DNA from: Peromyscus leucopus
Taxonomy: Eukaryota > Chordata > Mammalia > Rodentia > Cricetidae
NCBI RefSeq assembly: GCF_004664715.2
Contig: NC_051066.1
Span: 84,097,735-84,161,734 of the forward strand
Reading direction: 5' to 3'
Length of the DNA: 64,000 nucleotides
Shown: positions 36,456 to 48,592 of the stretch, in pieces
Numbering within the stretch: the first letter of the stretch is position 1
How the letters are laid out: the number at the start of each line of letters is the position of its first letter
Program-made: the position numbers and the translations under genes
The notes under the pieces: model-generated
Databases searched by the model: none
What the model saw: only the letters and a program-made list of their open reading frames with translations
Told to the model about the DNA's origin: nothing

Positions 36456-37261
36456 CTCCAACTTCAATTCTTAATGGATACAACTTTTATTGTAGAATTC
36501 TAAGCTGCTAAATGGTCTGCTTTGTCTAACCAGTGGTAATGACACAAGTCCACTGATGGCAGTTTTTAAATGATACTCATTTATTTTCTTGTGCATGTGT
36601 GTGTACACTTGTAGGAGTTGGCTGTCTCCTTCTGCCCTGTGGATTCCAGGGCTCTAACCCTAGTGCTGTGCCTTGGCATTGAGAACCTACATAGGCTAAA
36701 GCAGCAGAGGCTGGAGTCGCTTCTCCTGTTGCCCCTCTTAAAAATAATCTGCCTTTTCCTCTGGCTACTAAGATTGTTTTCCTGGCGTTATCTTTCTGTT
36801 TTTATTATATGCAGATCTATCTGTCTCTCCTCCCCTTTTCTTCCCTTCTTTTGACTTTTTCTTTTTTCCTTCTTAGAATACACTGGATATCTGAAACTGT
36901 AGACTGAGATCTTTGATCAGTTGGAGGAATTTCCCATGACTATCTCTTAAATATATTCAATTATGTTCCAATACCATTTTGCCATTCATTTCTATAGCTA
37001 AGAAAAGGAACATAAATCTGACACCAAAATAAACTTTAGCATATAAACTTCATCACTTGAAAATTTTTTATCTCATATTTGTGACAGAAATTATTTTTAT
37101 TAGGAAAAAATGTTATGCATATGTGTCATTGTTCATACCTGTATTAGTGTTCTCCACATAAACACAACAAATAAGATATGTATGCATAGTCATCAGAGAG
37201 AGGCAGGAGGGAAGTAGGAGAGGAGACAGAAGGGGAGATCTTTCATTACTTTACACGAGGG

Positions 37262-37500
37262 TAAGAATGGAACCCAATTGGTAGAGTGTGTGCCCAGCAT
37301 GTAGGAAGTATTATTTAGTTCTCAGTACCACATAAACTGGAAGTGATAACCTAACATAACTAAAATCCTGGCACTCAGGAGATGGAGACAAGGGGATCAG
37401 AAGTTCATGGTCAACCTTTCATAGGAGATGAAAACCAGTCTGGGGTACAGTAGTGATACACTATCTTACAAAACAAAACAAACCAAACAAACAAAAACAA
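37262..37500 (+). repeat. B4-type composite SINE, sense
   Basis: An ID-like head (TTGGTAGAGTGTGTGCCCAG) is followed by a B1-like part (CCTGGCACTCAGGAGATGGA) and an A-rich tail with CAAACAAAC. Confidence 0.65.
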
Positions 37501-37555
37501 CCATAAATAAATAAATAAGATCATCTCACATGATTGTAAAAACTTGACAACTTTC

Positions 37556-38017
37556 TGTAGACAAATTTCTAAACAGTCTTATTAAATAAGAAACACAGAG
37601 TCAAATACAGGGGGTGGAAGTTATAGAGATCAGAGCACTAGCCACCAACTAACCTTAGCTCACCACGTTGCCATAGCTTCCCAAGAGAACTTCTTCCTGT
37701 CTAACCTGTGCCTTTATTACCTTCCTGTTCTGTCTTCTCATTGGCTCTAAGCCCAGTCACATCACTTCCTCATCACTGCCTGTCTATACAGACCTCCAGG
37801 TCTCTATGGTTGGTACTGGAATTAAAGGCATGTGTCACCATGGTTGGCTGTGTCCTTGAACACACAGAGACTCTGCCTGACATGTGATCAGATTAAGGGT
37901 GTGTGTTACCACCACCTGACTTCTGTTTATTGCTATGACCTCTGATCTCCAGGCAAACTTTATTTATTAACATACAAATAAAATATCACATTTCAGCACA
38001 AATAAAATATCACCACA
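37556..38017 (-). mobile_element. Solo LTR, family A, antisense, perfect 6-bp target duplication
   Basis: On its own strand it runs from TGTGGTGATATTTTATTTGT to AATTTGTCTACA. ACTTTC occurs at 37550-37555 and 38018-38023, a perfect 6-bp duplication as made by class II ERV integrases. An AATAAA lies near its 5' end on the minus strand. There is no internal sequence, so it is a solo LTR left by recombination. Confidence 0.93.
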
Positions 38018-38319
38018 ACTTTCAAACTAATAGGGAAGCTGGCAGGTTACGGTACATTAGAGTTACAGTTCCTACTTGTTCATGAGAGGTCATCTTTGTG
38101 TTCTATTTAGGTCTTGAATAGATTAGATACCTAAATTATGGAAGATAATTTTCTTTATCCAACTTATACTAATTTATATGTAAATCACAACCAAAAACAT
38201 TTTCACAGAACATAAAATTCACCATCACAACAACCAGCGAAGAAACTGTAAGCAAAATAAATCACCTACCTAGGTAGTCTTAAAATCTTTCCCATATCGA
38301 TATATCTGCTGGTGCTGTG

Positions 38320-38655
38320 AACCCTGGGCAACTAAAGAATGCTGGGAGGAGAATTGGCTTCAACTAGGGATGAGCCCCCTTATTGGCTGTCCAATACAGA
38401 ATAGTGAGCCTTACAACCACATATACAAACAAGCAACAACAACAACAAAACCAGACCCAGCAAGCTCTATTTATATCTCTTCATGATTATATACATTTAT
38501 GGAACAAATGTAATCTAAGATAAAGAAACTATCAACTTGAGGGGAATGGGAGAGGTTTGAAGTAGGTTAACTGGGAGGGTCTTGGGGGAGAAAAGGGGAT
38601 GTTATAATTCTATTTCAATCAAAACATTTCTAAAAATTAAAGTTTAAAAATCCTT
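38320..38655 (+). mobile_element. L1 3' end, sense, diverged
   Basis: GGATGAGCCCCCTTATTGGC, TGTCCAATACAG and the G-rich terminal stretch GAGGGGAATGGGAGAGGTTT are L1 3' UTR-like, ending in AT-rich sequence. Confidence 0.65.
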
Positions 38656-39389
38656 CCCATAAGGAATTTAAATTTTCAGTATCACAGTTGGGCCATTATG
38701 TGTATATTCTTTCCTTACAAATTCCATAAAGGAATTAAAAGCTATTAAAGGCAGATTCCAAATCTGGATCTGAAATCAGTGGATATTGCTTACTTCTTAG
38801 AAAATATTAAATATATATGATTGGCCACCCTCAGTAACTTTCAATGGTTTTATGTTTCCTACTTGATAATGAGCAACTATTGTCTCTGGGATTTTTTTTC
38901 TGAACCACTGGCCTTTTTTCAGTATGATTTCTTGGCTATAAGTCTATGCCATAGTAATCAATACTGCTCAGTTCAGCATTGTGCTACCAATTGTAAGGCT
39001 CATTTTGATTTAAGAAAGGCAAACTGTTAAAAATAAATATACATCCCAGTGAGAAATCATTTTATAACCTCTGCCATTTCTCTTTCTCTTCCAAGCCTCC
39101 AGTTAAATGCATGTTAACCATTGTACTTATTTAAGTATTTTTTCTCCATATTTTTCAATTGTTTTCCTAATGAAAATCTATTCTTTGTGTAATTGGATGC
39201 ATTTTCCAGCTCTTGAACATGTAATTGCTTCTTTTAAAAATAACAATTTTCTAATATTTTTAGTTACCAAAATCTTTGTATTTGTATTTTATTTACAGAA
39301 TTAGTGTATATTGTTTATATTTTATATTGTGATGTATTTTAGGAAAATACAAAATGAATGAATGAATGAATTAACTAATGACTGCATAT
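38656..39389. other. Intergenic stretch, nothing recognised
   Basis: AT-rich sequence with a short (GAAT)n near 39355-39370. Confidence 0.5.
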
Positions 39390-39712
39390 TGTGGGGATTT
39401 ATCAAGGCAACTCCACATAGTTAAAAAGGAGGTTTATTTTGAGGTAACTTACAGACAGTAAAGGAGTTGGTTACAGGATCCGGGAGAGGTGAGGTGTAGT
39501 TCAGTGGTATTCCTGGAGAACTCTGCTCTGTCTACCATCCAGCATCCATGATCACCAGGAACCAAGAACAGCAGCACGTCGGGGATCTCAGGTCTTAAGG
39601 GCTTCCATCTCGGCCCCACCCCAGGGGCGGGTCATAGGTAGGTATGGCAGTTACTGGAACCCTCACTAGGGGTAGTTCTTCCGGGTCAAAACTGGAACAG
39701 CTACCTACTACA
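39390..39712 (-). mobile_element. LTR-like element, TG...CA ends
   Basis: Starts TGTGGGGATTTATCAAGGC and ends GCTACCTACTACA. The minus strand carries AATAAA in CCTCAAAATAAACCTCC, so it is probably oriented that way. ACTGCAT occurs at 39381-39387 and 39713-39719 and may be the target duplication, although the left copy is two bases from the TG. The family is not named. Confidence 0.6.
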
Positions 39713-39859
39713 ACTGCATTTGATGGAATAAAAACCATATCACCTCACTCACCACAGATCATGAAATACCCAGGATGAACTGAGCCTGTTATCAATCTCT
39801 AGAACTTTCTTGTTAAGGAAGTAAAATCAAGTAAACAAAGGGAATTTCTGGTCATGTCA

Positions 39860-39990
39860 TCTCTTGCTTACTTACTTTCCTTCTCTGAGTCTCATATATT
39901 TATCCATGAAATTAAGATAATTATAGTTGCCTCAAGGAATTGTTTCAGAACAAGTTAGATACACATGACTGTGAGCACTTAGAAGATTTC
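39860..39990 (+). repeat. MIR SINE, sense
   Basis: CTTCTCTGAGTCTCATATAT and GATAATTATAGTTGCCTCAA follow the MIR 3' half. Confidence 0.65.
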
Positions 39991-40077
39991 ATTATTTTGA
40001 GAAGTTTTATTCAGTGATATACAACTGAGAAAGTCTTTGTTTTATCCCATCCTACAATATATAGGCATACTGTAAGT

Positions 40078-40080
<3 letters not shown>

Positions 40081-40141
<61 letters not shown>
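40081..40141. repeat. (CT)n microsatellite
   Basis: About 30 pure CT units. Confidence 0.98.
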
Positions 40142-40144
<3 letters not shown>

Positions 40145-41393
40145 CCCTGTCCATTATTCTTATTTTCAGAAGTCTTGGAAAATGGGGAGAAATAAATACA
40201 GCAAATGTGAGAGAAAGTGAAAAAAGTTACCTAATTCCCTCTGGCAGTACAAGCCACTTCCTGCACAGGGTCCAAATTGGAAGCAGATCTTCCTGCACAC
40301 AGAAATAGAGGTGCTGAGAGAACTTGTGGGCCCATCCACAGACCTGCTCCCCTCAGTTTTGCTCTGGGAAGTTCAGGGATGTTTCCACTTTCTTTTAAAA
40401 TCTATACATACATTATAGATCTCCAAAATGGAGAACATACCCCCACTAAGAAAACTCTGTGTATACTGTGTTGTTACATGAAAGTGCTGGACCATTACAG
40501 ACATGGACTACATTAGTGTGCTGTGTGGAAGATAGGGCTCATTGTAGACCAGCCCCAGGAGATACTCCACTACCATAAAAGTTGCAGAATCCTCACAATA
40601 ACTTTGCTTTTTCTTATTTTCTATCTTTTCTCTTAAACTTGATTATAGACCAGTTTCAATTAGTAATATGAAATAATAAAAAATATAGTTTCTATGATGG
40701 TGGCATTTATGCTTCATTTATCTGTGTCCCCAGGGCTAGCTATGTGCCTGGGGCATTGTTGCTCCTGCTGAATCATAAATATTGCCATTGCCAAATCTCT
40801 AAATGACTTAACCCATGACTAACTCATGCTCAAAGGGAAGCATTGATACCTGCTTTATTCTCCTAACACAACTCTTGGTGGAAAACAATGAGATTTTTTC
40901 TAAAACTATTTCTAGATCCTGTCAGGATATTTATTCCAATTTTCACTTATTTAACTTGGGATTTTAAGCGACTCATTTCTCTTCATCGTTGGAGCTATTC
41001 CATCTTCACACAATACAGTTATACGGTTAGAGCTGTATTGTGTAGCAAAGAGTAGGAACATTTGGGGAAACTATTTCAGTTGATGCTTTAAAAAGTCTTA
41101 CTCAGTTTATGGTGTAGCATAAACATAAGTCTCCTGGTCCCAGCCCTCTTGAGGAAAGATCACTGTGAGGTGTATATATATATACACATACATCTATGTT
41201 GCAAATGTTTTTCCCAGGCCTTGTCATTGTTATAATCAGTGGGAAAATGTAGTGCCTGGCTGTGTATAGAGCCTAAAAGAAATGCCATAGCCATCATGTG
41301 AACAAGAAAATGGAGCCCTCTTATTATTAAACTTGTTCCTCTTTTGAGCACGACCCCTCCAGCTGTGTTCCTGCTCCTTCCCCTCCTGCTGCC
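40142..41393. other. Intergenic stretch, nothing recognised
   Basis: Short (TA)n near 41170. I find no gene and no repeat that I can name. Confidence 0.45.
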
Positions 41394-41475
41394 TCCTGAG
41401 ACCTAGCCCGTAGGTTCCGTCCTGAGACCTAGCCCGTAGGTTCTGTCCTGAGACCTAGCCCATAGGTTCCGTCCT
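41394..41475. repeat. 26-bp minisatellite, three copies
   Basis: The unit TCCTGAGACCTAGCCCGTAG plus GTTCCG repeats three times, with one or two changes per copy (GTTCTG, CCCATAGG), followed by a partial TCCTG. Confidence 0.97.
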
Positions 41476-41821
41476 GTCTCCCCCTTGCCTTTGTCTTTCT
41501 CCTTCAACCAGTGCCTTTCTCACAGCTCAGCTGCTCAATTCTAAATGCTTCGATGAAATATTTGCCATTCACCGAACACAGCATTGGACATTACTAAGGC
41601 CTTGCCTCCATTGCTCCTCTCTAGAAGCTCACAGTATAATTATCGAGGTTTACGTGAACAACAGATTCAAATGCTTTTCTGTGGAACAGAGGCTTCTAAA
41701 CATAGTCATGGAACAAAACAAATGAGGTGTCTCAAATTTGGCCCACAGTACTTGCAGCTCTCCATTCTGTCCTTTGCTGCAATGTTTCTTGGATCATAAC
41801 AGATCATACACAGACAACTTC

Positions 41822-41990
41822 TCACTATGTGCACGGCACTGTGCTCAGTGCACTTCCTTACATTATCTCTTGATCCCCACAACAAGTCCAGAGCTCCCTT
41901 CTGGTGTTCTTACTTGATGGAATAGAAGTAAAGAGAGATTTAATAGCTTTAAATCCCGTATTTATCAAACAGTACATACCTGGATTCCGT
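41822..41990 (-). repeat. MIR SINE, antisense
   Basis: CTATGTGCACGGCACTGTGC, TTACATTATCTCTTGATCCC and CACAACAAGTCCAGAG follow the reversed MIR order. Confidence 0.75.
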
Positions 41991-41999
41991 AAGATACTT

Positions 42000-43099
42000 T
42001 CATCTGAAAGCAATATTATCCTCAAAGCTTGATTAAGTAACCAAGGGAATTTATTAGCTACTTAAATGAAAAGGGTAGATTGAACTTTGAGTTGGGTTCA
42101 TGCCATAGCTGCCATGATGTGTGCTCTCAGGTTCTTTCCTTCTTTTTCCCTTTGGCTCCTACCTCCTGGGTTCATCCTCAGGAAAAGAAGAGTCTGCTTG
42201 CGGTAGCATCCTGCACCATGACTTCCTGCTTTTTATGCAGAGCAAATTCTCTCTTTTGCCTTCAGATGAAAAGGGGTTTCTGTTTGATGTTGTGACTTCT
42301 AACCTGGAACTGAATACTGTCTCAAGGAAAATGGGACACTAGAGGATAAATCTAGTGACTTCCTATACTACACAGAATGATGTGTATCATCCCAAGCACA
42401 GTGCTAGCCTGTGGAACTGCTCATGGAGGTTAATTATTGCTATAATAGTAATAATTAGTAGTAGTAGTATTGTAATTATTGACTATTTGTTATATATTCA
42501 TGTATTTAGCATTCATTCATTTAACAAACATGGCACCTCTAATATTATGGGCACTGTTTTCTGTGTACACGATATAGCAAAGTCTCTCCTTTCCTGGGGT
42601 TGATGTCTCAATAATAGATCAAAGAATGAATACCTGTAAAGTTAAAAAAAAACATAATGTACAGTGAAGAAATATAAGGAAATATGGAGATAAAAGTAAC
42701 ATGGGGAGGTTCACATACTTGGAAGTGAACTAAATTGTAATCATTTTAAGTATTAAATTCTGACATTTAGACTTGTAATTTTAGGTTACTGCTTTTAAGG
42801 CTCACCCATTTTCAATTCTGTTTGTGAGAGTTATAAAGCCAAAGACCTATTGGATGCAAAGCCAGTGATTCCAGTTATTGGACTACTTCAGTGCCATATT
42901 ATTGGCATGCCACAGAATTGGAATGACACCAATTCTTGGAGAATAGTGGCAAATAGTTAAGACAGTCTTCCATGACCATTAGTGTCTATGAATAGGGAAT
43001 ATCATTTCTCTAGAGGTGCAAGAAGGCTTTGGGGATGAGTCTGAGGGGATGACAGAAAACAGACTAGGGTTTAAAAATGCACCTGGTGTGACTTACATT
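42000..43099. other. Intergenic stretch, mostly unrecognised
   Basis: The part near 42490-42610 (CATTCATTCATTTAACAAAC) resembles an L2/MIR-class 3' end. The rest shows nothing recognisable. Confidence 0.4.
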
Positions 43100-43435
43100 A
43101 CATACAGGTACTTTTCAGCTTACCATGGGGTTACATCTCAAAAACTCATCAATTGAAAACACAGTAAGTTAACAATACATTTAATGTGACTCTCATACTT
43201 TATCTTCCTGAAAGGTGCTCACAACATTTACCTTAATCTGTACGGGGAAGCCATCATACACAGGCTTATTTTGTGAAAAAATATGATGTACATCATCTAA
43301 CTTGTTGAATACTGCTGTGAAAGTTGTTGGGAGAGGATAGCAGAATGGTTTCACAGGCATACTTGGATACCATCATCAAGTCAAGAGTCTTCTGACAAGC
43401 CATTGTAAGCGGAGCACCATCTATTCTGAGAAGAC
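43100..43435 (+). mobile_element. Ancient DNA transposon fragment (Tigger/MER2-like)
   Basis: AGCTTACCATGGGGTTACAT, AACTTGTTGAATACTG and CAGAATGGTTTCACAGGCAT follow the order of a non-autonomous Tigger-type element. It ends GCCATTGTAAGCGGAGCACC, resembling its terminal inverted repeat. No coding capacity. Confidence 0.6.
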
Positions 43436-44387
43436 AGAGGGATGTTATGAAGGTGACCCCCATCTAAACTGGCTCTGCCTATTTCACCTGATTACAACTT
43501 CTTGCTGTTACCTAGCTTAAAGAAATCTGATCTTTCATTTAACATAGGTCAGGTAAGACTGACTGTTCTTAAAGAGGATTGATTTTCTCCACTTGACTTC
43601 TCAGGAGCTTTATTCAGCTGTCCCATGGAAACAAAGGGTTCTGATGATAGAATATGTGTGGTATTTCTTTTTTCATTCTGTAAATCTTACAATGCTAAGT
43701 CAGAATTCTACATCGAGTATTTTAGTATTTCCTTCTGTATATCATACACATTGCAGGACAAGTCAACTCACTAACTCTATAAACAAACACTGGGAAAAAT
43801 ATTTGGTCCCTAACCTGATGTTTTTCACCAAGAAATGAGAGTCAATCATATGCTGACCACATGATCACAATGATGAGAATAGTTGATGTACCTTTAAATG
43901 CAGACCTATGGTGTATAGGTCACTATACATGTGATTCTTTTGCTACTGAAATAAATCTCTGTAAAGATAGGGTCAATGCCTATTCAGTGTGAAATGCCTA
44001 GCATATAAATAATCCCCAGAACAAAATAAATACTCAATAATGATTAAATCATGGTGAATAAATAAATTAATGGTCATTTTAATTTCATGGATAAATGTTT
44101 TTGGTTGGAATGGAACATGAAGGATTTTAAAATTCGTAACTGGCTGAATGATATCTACTGATCTCTGTCTAGTGACCCAGATGTGGCCTTTGGACTTCTC
44201 ATAAATCTTGCTGTCACCTGATATCCTTTAGTGACTGGGCTTGGGGGTGGGGATGAGAAGCAAAAGGTCTGGACCAAACAAGAAAAAAAGTAGAAAAGAA
44301 ATAACTGTTTGATACCGAAACCTTGAGAGTTAATCAGTATCAGTTGTTTGAGAAGAGAAGAAACATCTTCCAATTTGGAGGTTTTCA

Positions 44388-44417
44388 CAAAAAAATAAAT
44401 AAATAAATAAATAAAAA
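44388..44417. repeat. (AAAT)n microsatellite
   Basis: About six AAAT units. Confidence 0.9.
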
Positions 44418-44619
44418 TCTAGTAATATTAGGGATTCTCTTTTCTGGACTCAAGGTCTCTGCCTATCTATTTTCTTATTTGTATCAGGACATCAGTGAAG
44501 ACAGAAGATGCTAGTACACCAAGGAAGGCCACTGAGCTGCAGAAAAGAGAATGTTCCTGTAGAGTTGCAAAGCAGGTTCTGTCCTTCTGGATTCACCCAC
44601 ATGTAACCAGGGCCCTAGA

Positions 44620-44725
44620 TGGTATATAGAACTTTTTGTAAGCCTCAGTTTCTTCCTTCATAATATGAAGCTGATTTCTAGCTTCTGAAGTTGTCGTTAG
44701 AACTAAGTGAGATATTAAATGCAGA
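44620..44725 (+). repeat. MIR SINE, sense
   Basis: GCCTCAGTTTCTTCCTTCAT and GAACTAAGTGAGATATTAAA. Confidence 0.65.
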
Positions 44726-45247
44726 GACTGAGTCTGAGAATGCAGTCTAGCCTGGGTTGAACTCATGATTCCCTTGCTCAAATTCTGGGAGGGCAAGTGT
44801 GGGTCACTGTGACTATCTGTACACATATGAGATATTTTTCACCTCCAGAAAATGTGTGATAAAAAAAGAAGGGCAAAATTCTTATACTTTAGAAGTTGGG
44901 GGAAAGGATATATGCCTGTCTCACTGTATATGCTTAGCATAAATTTTAGCTCACAAGACCAGAAGCAAAAAATTCACTTTTTGTATAACCTAATTCATAT
45001 TTAATACTTATTTTCTTTGTTTGTGGTAGGAAACTTACCTAGTTTATTCAGGTAAATCAGCCTATGTAGCAGTTGCATCAGTAGTTCTGAAAGTACCTAT
45101 GGGTGTCATGGCATTGGAAGTGTTGCTTGCTTGGCCCTCCCTGTTGACAGACAAGAAACATGTTTCCTCCACCAGCATGACCTCACTGAGAAGCTATCCT
45201 TCTGGAATCTTATTCTTGGAAAGCCTTATGGATAAAACACACCAAAC

Positions 45248-45345
45248 TAGATAGTTTTATGTTAATTTGACACAAGATAGAGTCATCAGAGAGGAAGGAA
45301 CCTCAATTGAGAAAATGATTCCATGAGATTGTTCAGGCAGACAGC
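45248..45345. repeat. Common rodent interspersed repeat fragment
   Basis: GTTAATTTGACACAAGATAG and GTCATCAGAGAGGAAGGAAC belong to an abundant rodent repeat that I cannot name with certainty. Confidence 0.5.
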
Positions 45346-45379
45346 TGTCTCTGTCATTCTAGATTTTTGAAAGTTGCTT

Positions 45380-46044
45380 AAAATGTTCTTTCTGTTTACT
45401 TAGATAATATTGTATCCTTCTGAGGTCTTTGATGTAGTTGAAGACTAGATAGTTATAGTTGTAATTTTTCTTAGTTATGATAAAAGATAAGTTAGATATA
45501 AAACCTTAGACTCACAAATATAGAATAAATGGAATATTTTCTTTGAATTTGCCGAATACCAATAAACTAGATATTGTAACTGTAATTCTTGCTTGATAAC
45601 TGTTTTGTTATATGTAATTTTAATAAGTTAAAGTTAAAAACTTTCTTTTGTTTAGATAGAAAAGGGGAAGTGATGGGGGAATGTCTTTCTGTACTCTGTA
45701 AATATGTGTTGCTCTGATTGGTTGATAAATAAAGCTGTTTGGCCTATGATAAGGCAGCTTAGAGGCAGGTGAGAAATTCAAAGAAAAGAGACAGAAAGAA
45801 TCCAGAGGGAGATGCCAGTGAGCCACCCAAGGAGCAACATGTAATGGGACTCAGATAAAGCCACCGAACATGTGGCGATACATAGATTAATAGTTATGGG
45901 CTAATTTAAGATATAAGAGCTAGCTAGCAAAAGGCTTGAGCCATGGCCATGCAGTTATAATTAATATAAGCTTCTGAGTGATTATTTTATAAGCATCTGT
46001 GGAGTCCATGGGGCTGGGCAGGACTGGAGAAAACTTCAGCTACA
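45380..46044 (+). mobile_element. ERV 3' end: internal tail, polypurine tract and LTR (family C)
   Basis: The AT-rich internal part (45380-45656) ends in the purine run AGAAAAGGGGAAG at 45658-45670, directly before TGATGGGGGAATG. This is the expected order polypurine tract then U3. The LTR (45671-46044) carries GATTGGTTGATAAATAAAGC near its start, GCCATGGCCATGCAGTTATA, and ends AACTTCAGCTACA. No gag or pol is attached on the left, so this is a 5'-truncated element. No clear target duplication was found. Confidence 0.75.
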
Positions 46045-46758
46045 GAGGTTTCCCATGCCTGGCATAGGACTTTTTGTTAGATAGTCTATGGCTTCAATTC
46101 CATCATTTATATATGTATCCACATACACTACTATATAATATGTACTTTTAAATAAACAAAAAATGCTCCCCTATGGCTTTTTATATAATCTTTGGTATTC
46201 TTTGTCCCTCCTACCTCCCTCTCTCTCTGAATCCTTCCCTTCTCCCTCCCCAAATAAAGTCTTTTTTTTTGCATTCCCCCTTTCATGACACTAGTGTCCC
46301 ACTATTCCCCTCTCCACAGCAACAGCATCTTCATTTAGAAGGTACCAGCATGTTGTTCACTGAATTCCCCCCAAAAGAGATCAAAGCAAATCTTATACTT
46401 AAAGAAATACAATATATTGTTTTGCTGCATCCCAAAGCAAGATGTTTCTAATACAGTTTATTTCCTTTAAAGCTGGGATAGAGAAGTAGAGTTAGTCAAC
46501 ATATTTTTGTTTTTATGTAGCATTTAGGCCAGGAATTTTGTATTTTCTTGCCAAATCAATTAAGAACACGTTTATTGCTTTGTATTGTTTGAACTAACTT
46601 CTACAGTGCTCACAGTTTCAATTAAAAACATAAAATACCTTTAAGCTTAAAATCAAAACAAAATACAAAAATCTTGTAATGCTCTGCTAATATTTAGCTA
46701 TATGGCCATCAATACTTCTTTTCTGAAGCTTTTTTCTCATTTGGAAAATGAGGGAACT
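46045..46758. other. Intergenic stretch, nothing recognised
   Basis: Pyrimidine-rich at 46200-46330, possibly reversed L1 3' UTR, but I cannot confirm it. Confidence 0.4.
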
Positions 46759-46992
46759 CATTAGTACTCACCAGGAAAGGACTTCTAAAGTGTCCAAGTC
46801 CTTTGTGTGACTTAACATAAATAATCATGTGATGCTTGCTAATAGGAGGTGATGATGAACATTTCTGGTTTTCTTGTTTTTATGCTGCTATGATTTCTAG
46901 TAGGGTTAGAAAGCATTGCTTTTCAACACAATCACTCTGATTAGAACATTGATAAAGACACTTTAGAAGTCCTTTCTTGGCGAGTACTAATG
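46759..46992. repeat. Inverted repeat, 36-bp arms, 162-bp spacer
   Basis: The left arm 46759-46794 (CATTAGTACTCACCAGGAAA...) and right arm 46957-46992 (GACACTTTAGAAGTCCTTTC...) are reverse complements at 34 of 36 positions. The spacer has no such symmetry. No coding potential. A MITE remnant or a foldback insertion is possible. Confidence 0.97.
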
Positions 46993-48119
46993 TGCATCCA
47001 AAGCCAGATTCTAAAAATAACATGCTGTGTTGATAACAGACGTGTTAGATATTTCACAAACTACTGCATTTAAGCATCATTAAAAGGTTCTGAAAGAGTT
47101 ATCTAAAAATGGAAAACAAATGTCCAAAAATTTTTAATGGCTTGCCCAAGCTACAGAGCTAGCAATTCATAGATATTCACACTAGCAATTTATTCTTATA
47201 AGGTATTGATTAGCAGAATTAGTCTGAGCTGATGTAACTAAATGTAAGTTCTTTAAGATTGGGGGTTATAAACACCTTCACCTAAGACCCTTCAAAAGCT
47301 AGGACATTGGTGTTAGGCTATGTCCTCTATTTTTCCCACAGGAGACCCACACACTAGAAACACAGAGCCCGGTGACATGGATTCCCTGGCCTAATGCAGG
47401 GCATTTCAATACTGAAATTTATAGAATCAAATATAAAATGAGATTTCTAATTTCTCTTAAAAAAATAAATATATAAAATAAAAAATAAAAGTGACCTTAT
47501 ATTTTCATCTAGCAAGATTGGACCAGAGTCTTGAAGCTTAATATCTCCACTGCACCTTTGTATAAATTATAAAAGGTACTGCCACAGGCTGATGGGCACC
47601 AATAGTCTTACAAGTTGGTAAGAGGCGGCCAGGCTGGCTGGAGAGGAAACTTTTGAATCTCCACAGACAATGTCCTTATGCTGAGTTGTTCATGACTGTC
47701 TAAGCTGAGCATCTCTTCTGAGAATGATGTACAGATTTTCTGGTTTGATACAAGCCTTAAAAATTCTCTACAGTACTGAGGCCCAATGGCAGTTAGTTTA
47801 TTGAGAACTACATGAAAGTTAGAGTTCTGTACTTAGCCAGTTTCATTCATTGCTTTGTCTCTGAAGGTCTTTAATTTACATCTTTTAACTCTTCTGAGCT
47901 ATTAGAATAAGGGGGAGTGGCTTGGTGGCTTTCACAAATATTTTCAAGAAATACTCAGAAGAGACAGGATGAAAAATGAGCAGACTGAAGTTGTGAATCA
48001 TGGAGTACTATGACCCCAACCATTTCAAAATTTCTGCTGGTGAACTTCAGTTCTTTTCCTTATAATTTAAACTCTCCATGGACCTCCTTGGACTTTGAGC
48101 TCTTCTCATATGATACCTG
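46993..48119. other. Intergenic stretch, nothing certain
   Basis: A MIR-like trace (GGCTTGCCCAAGCTACAGAG) lies near 47130-47170. Otherwise nothing recognised. Confidence 0.4.
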
Positions 48120-48586
48120 TGTGGTGATATTTTAATTGTGATGAAATGTGATTTTATTTGTATGTTAATAAATAAAGTTTGCCTGGAGATCAGAGGTCAC
48201 TAGCGAGCCAGGAATAGAAGTCAGGTAGTGGTAGCCTTAATCCAATCACATGGCAGGCAGTGTCTCTGTGTGGTCAAGGATACAGCCAAGCATGGTGACC
48301 CTTGAGTCTTTAAACCAGTACCAACCATAGAGACCAGGAGGTCTGTATAAACAGGTAGTGACAAGGAAGTCATGTGGCTGGGCTTGGAACCAATGAGAAG
48401 GCAGAACAGGAAAGCAATAAAACAGAAGACACCAGGAAGAAGGTCTCTCTCTCAGGGGATGGACGGCAGTGAATGGTAAGATAAGGTGGTCTTGGCTCTT
48501 CGCTACTGCTCAGATCTCTTAGGCTTTAACTCTGTATTTGGCTCTGTGTTTCTTATTTAATAAGACCAATTAGAAATTCATCTACA
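48120..48586 (+). mobile_element. Solo LTR, family A, sense, perfect 6-bp target duplication
   Basis: Starts TGTGGTGATATTTTAATTGT and ends AGAAATTCATCTACA. TACCTG occurs at 48114-48119 and 48587-48592. AATAAATAAAG lies at about 48168. It is the same family as 37556-38017 in the opposite orientation, carrying CTTAATCCAATCACATGG-type modules that look like decayed B1 heads. Confidence 0.94.
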
Positions 48587-48592
48587 TACCTG

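Noticed and set aside
41394..41475. CRISPR-like regular repeats
   Set aside because: The units are contiguous with no spacers and the genome is mammalian.
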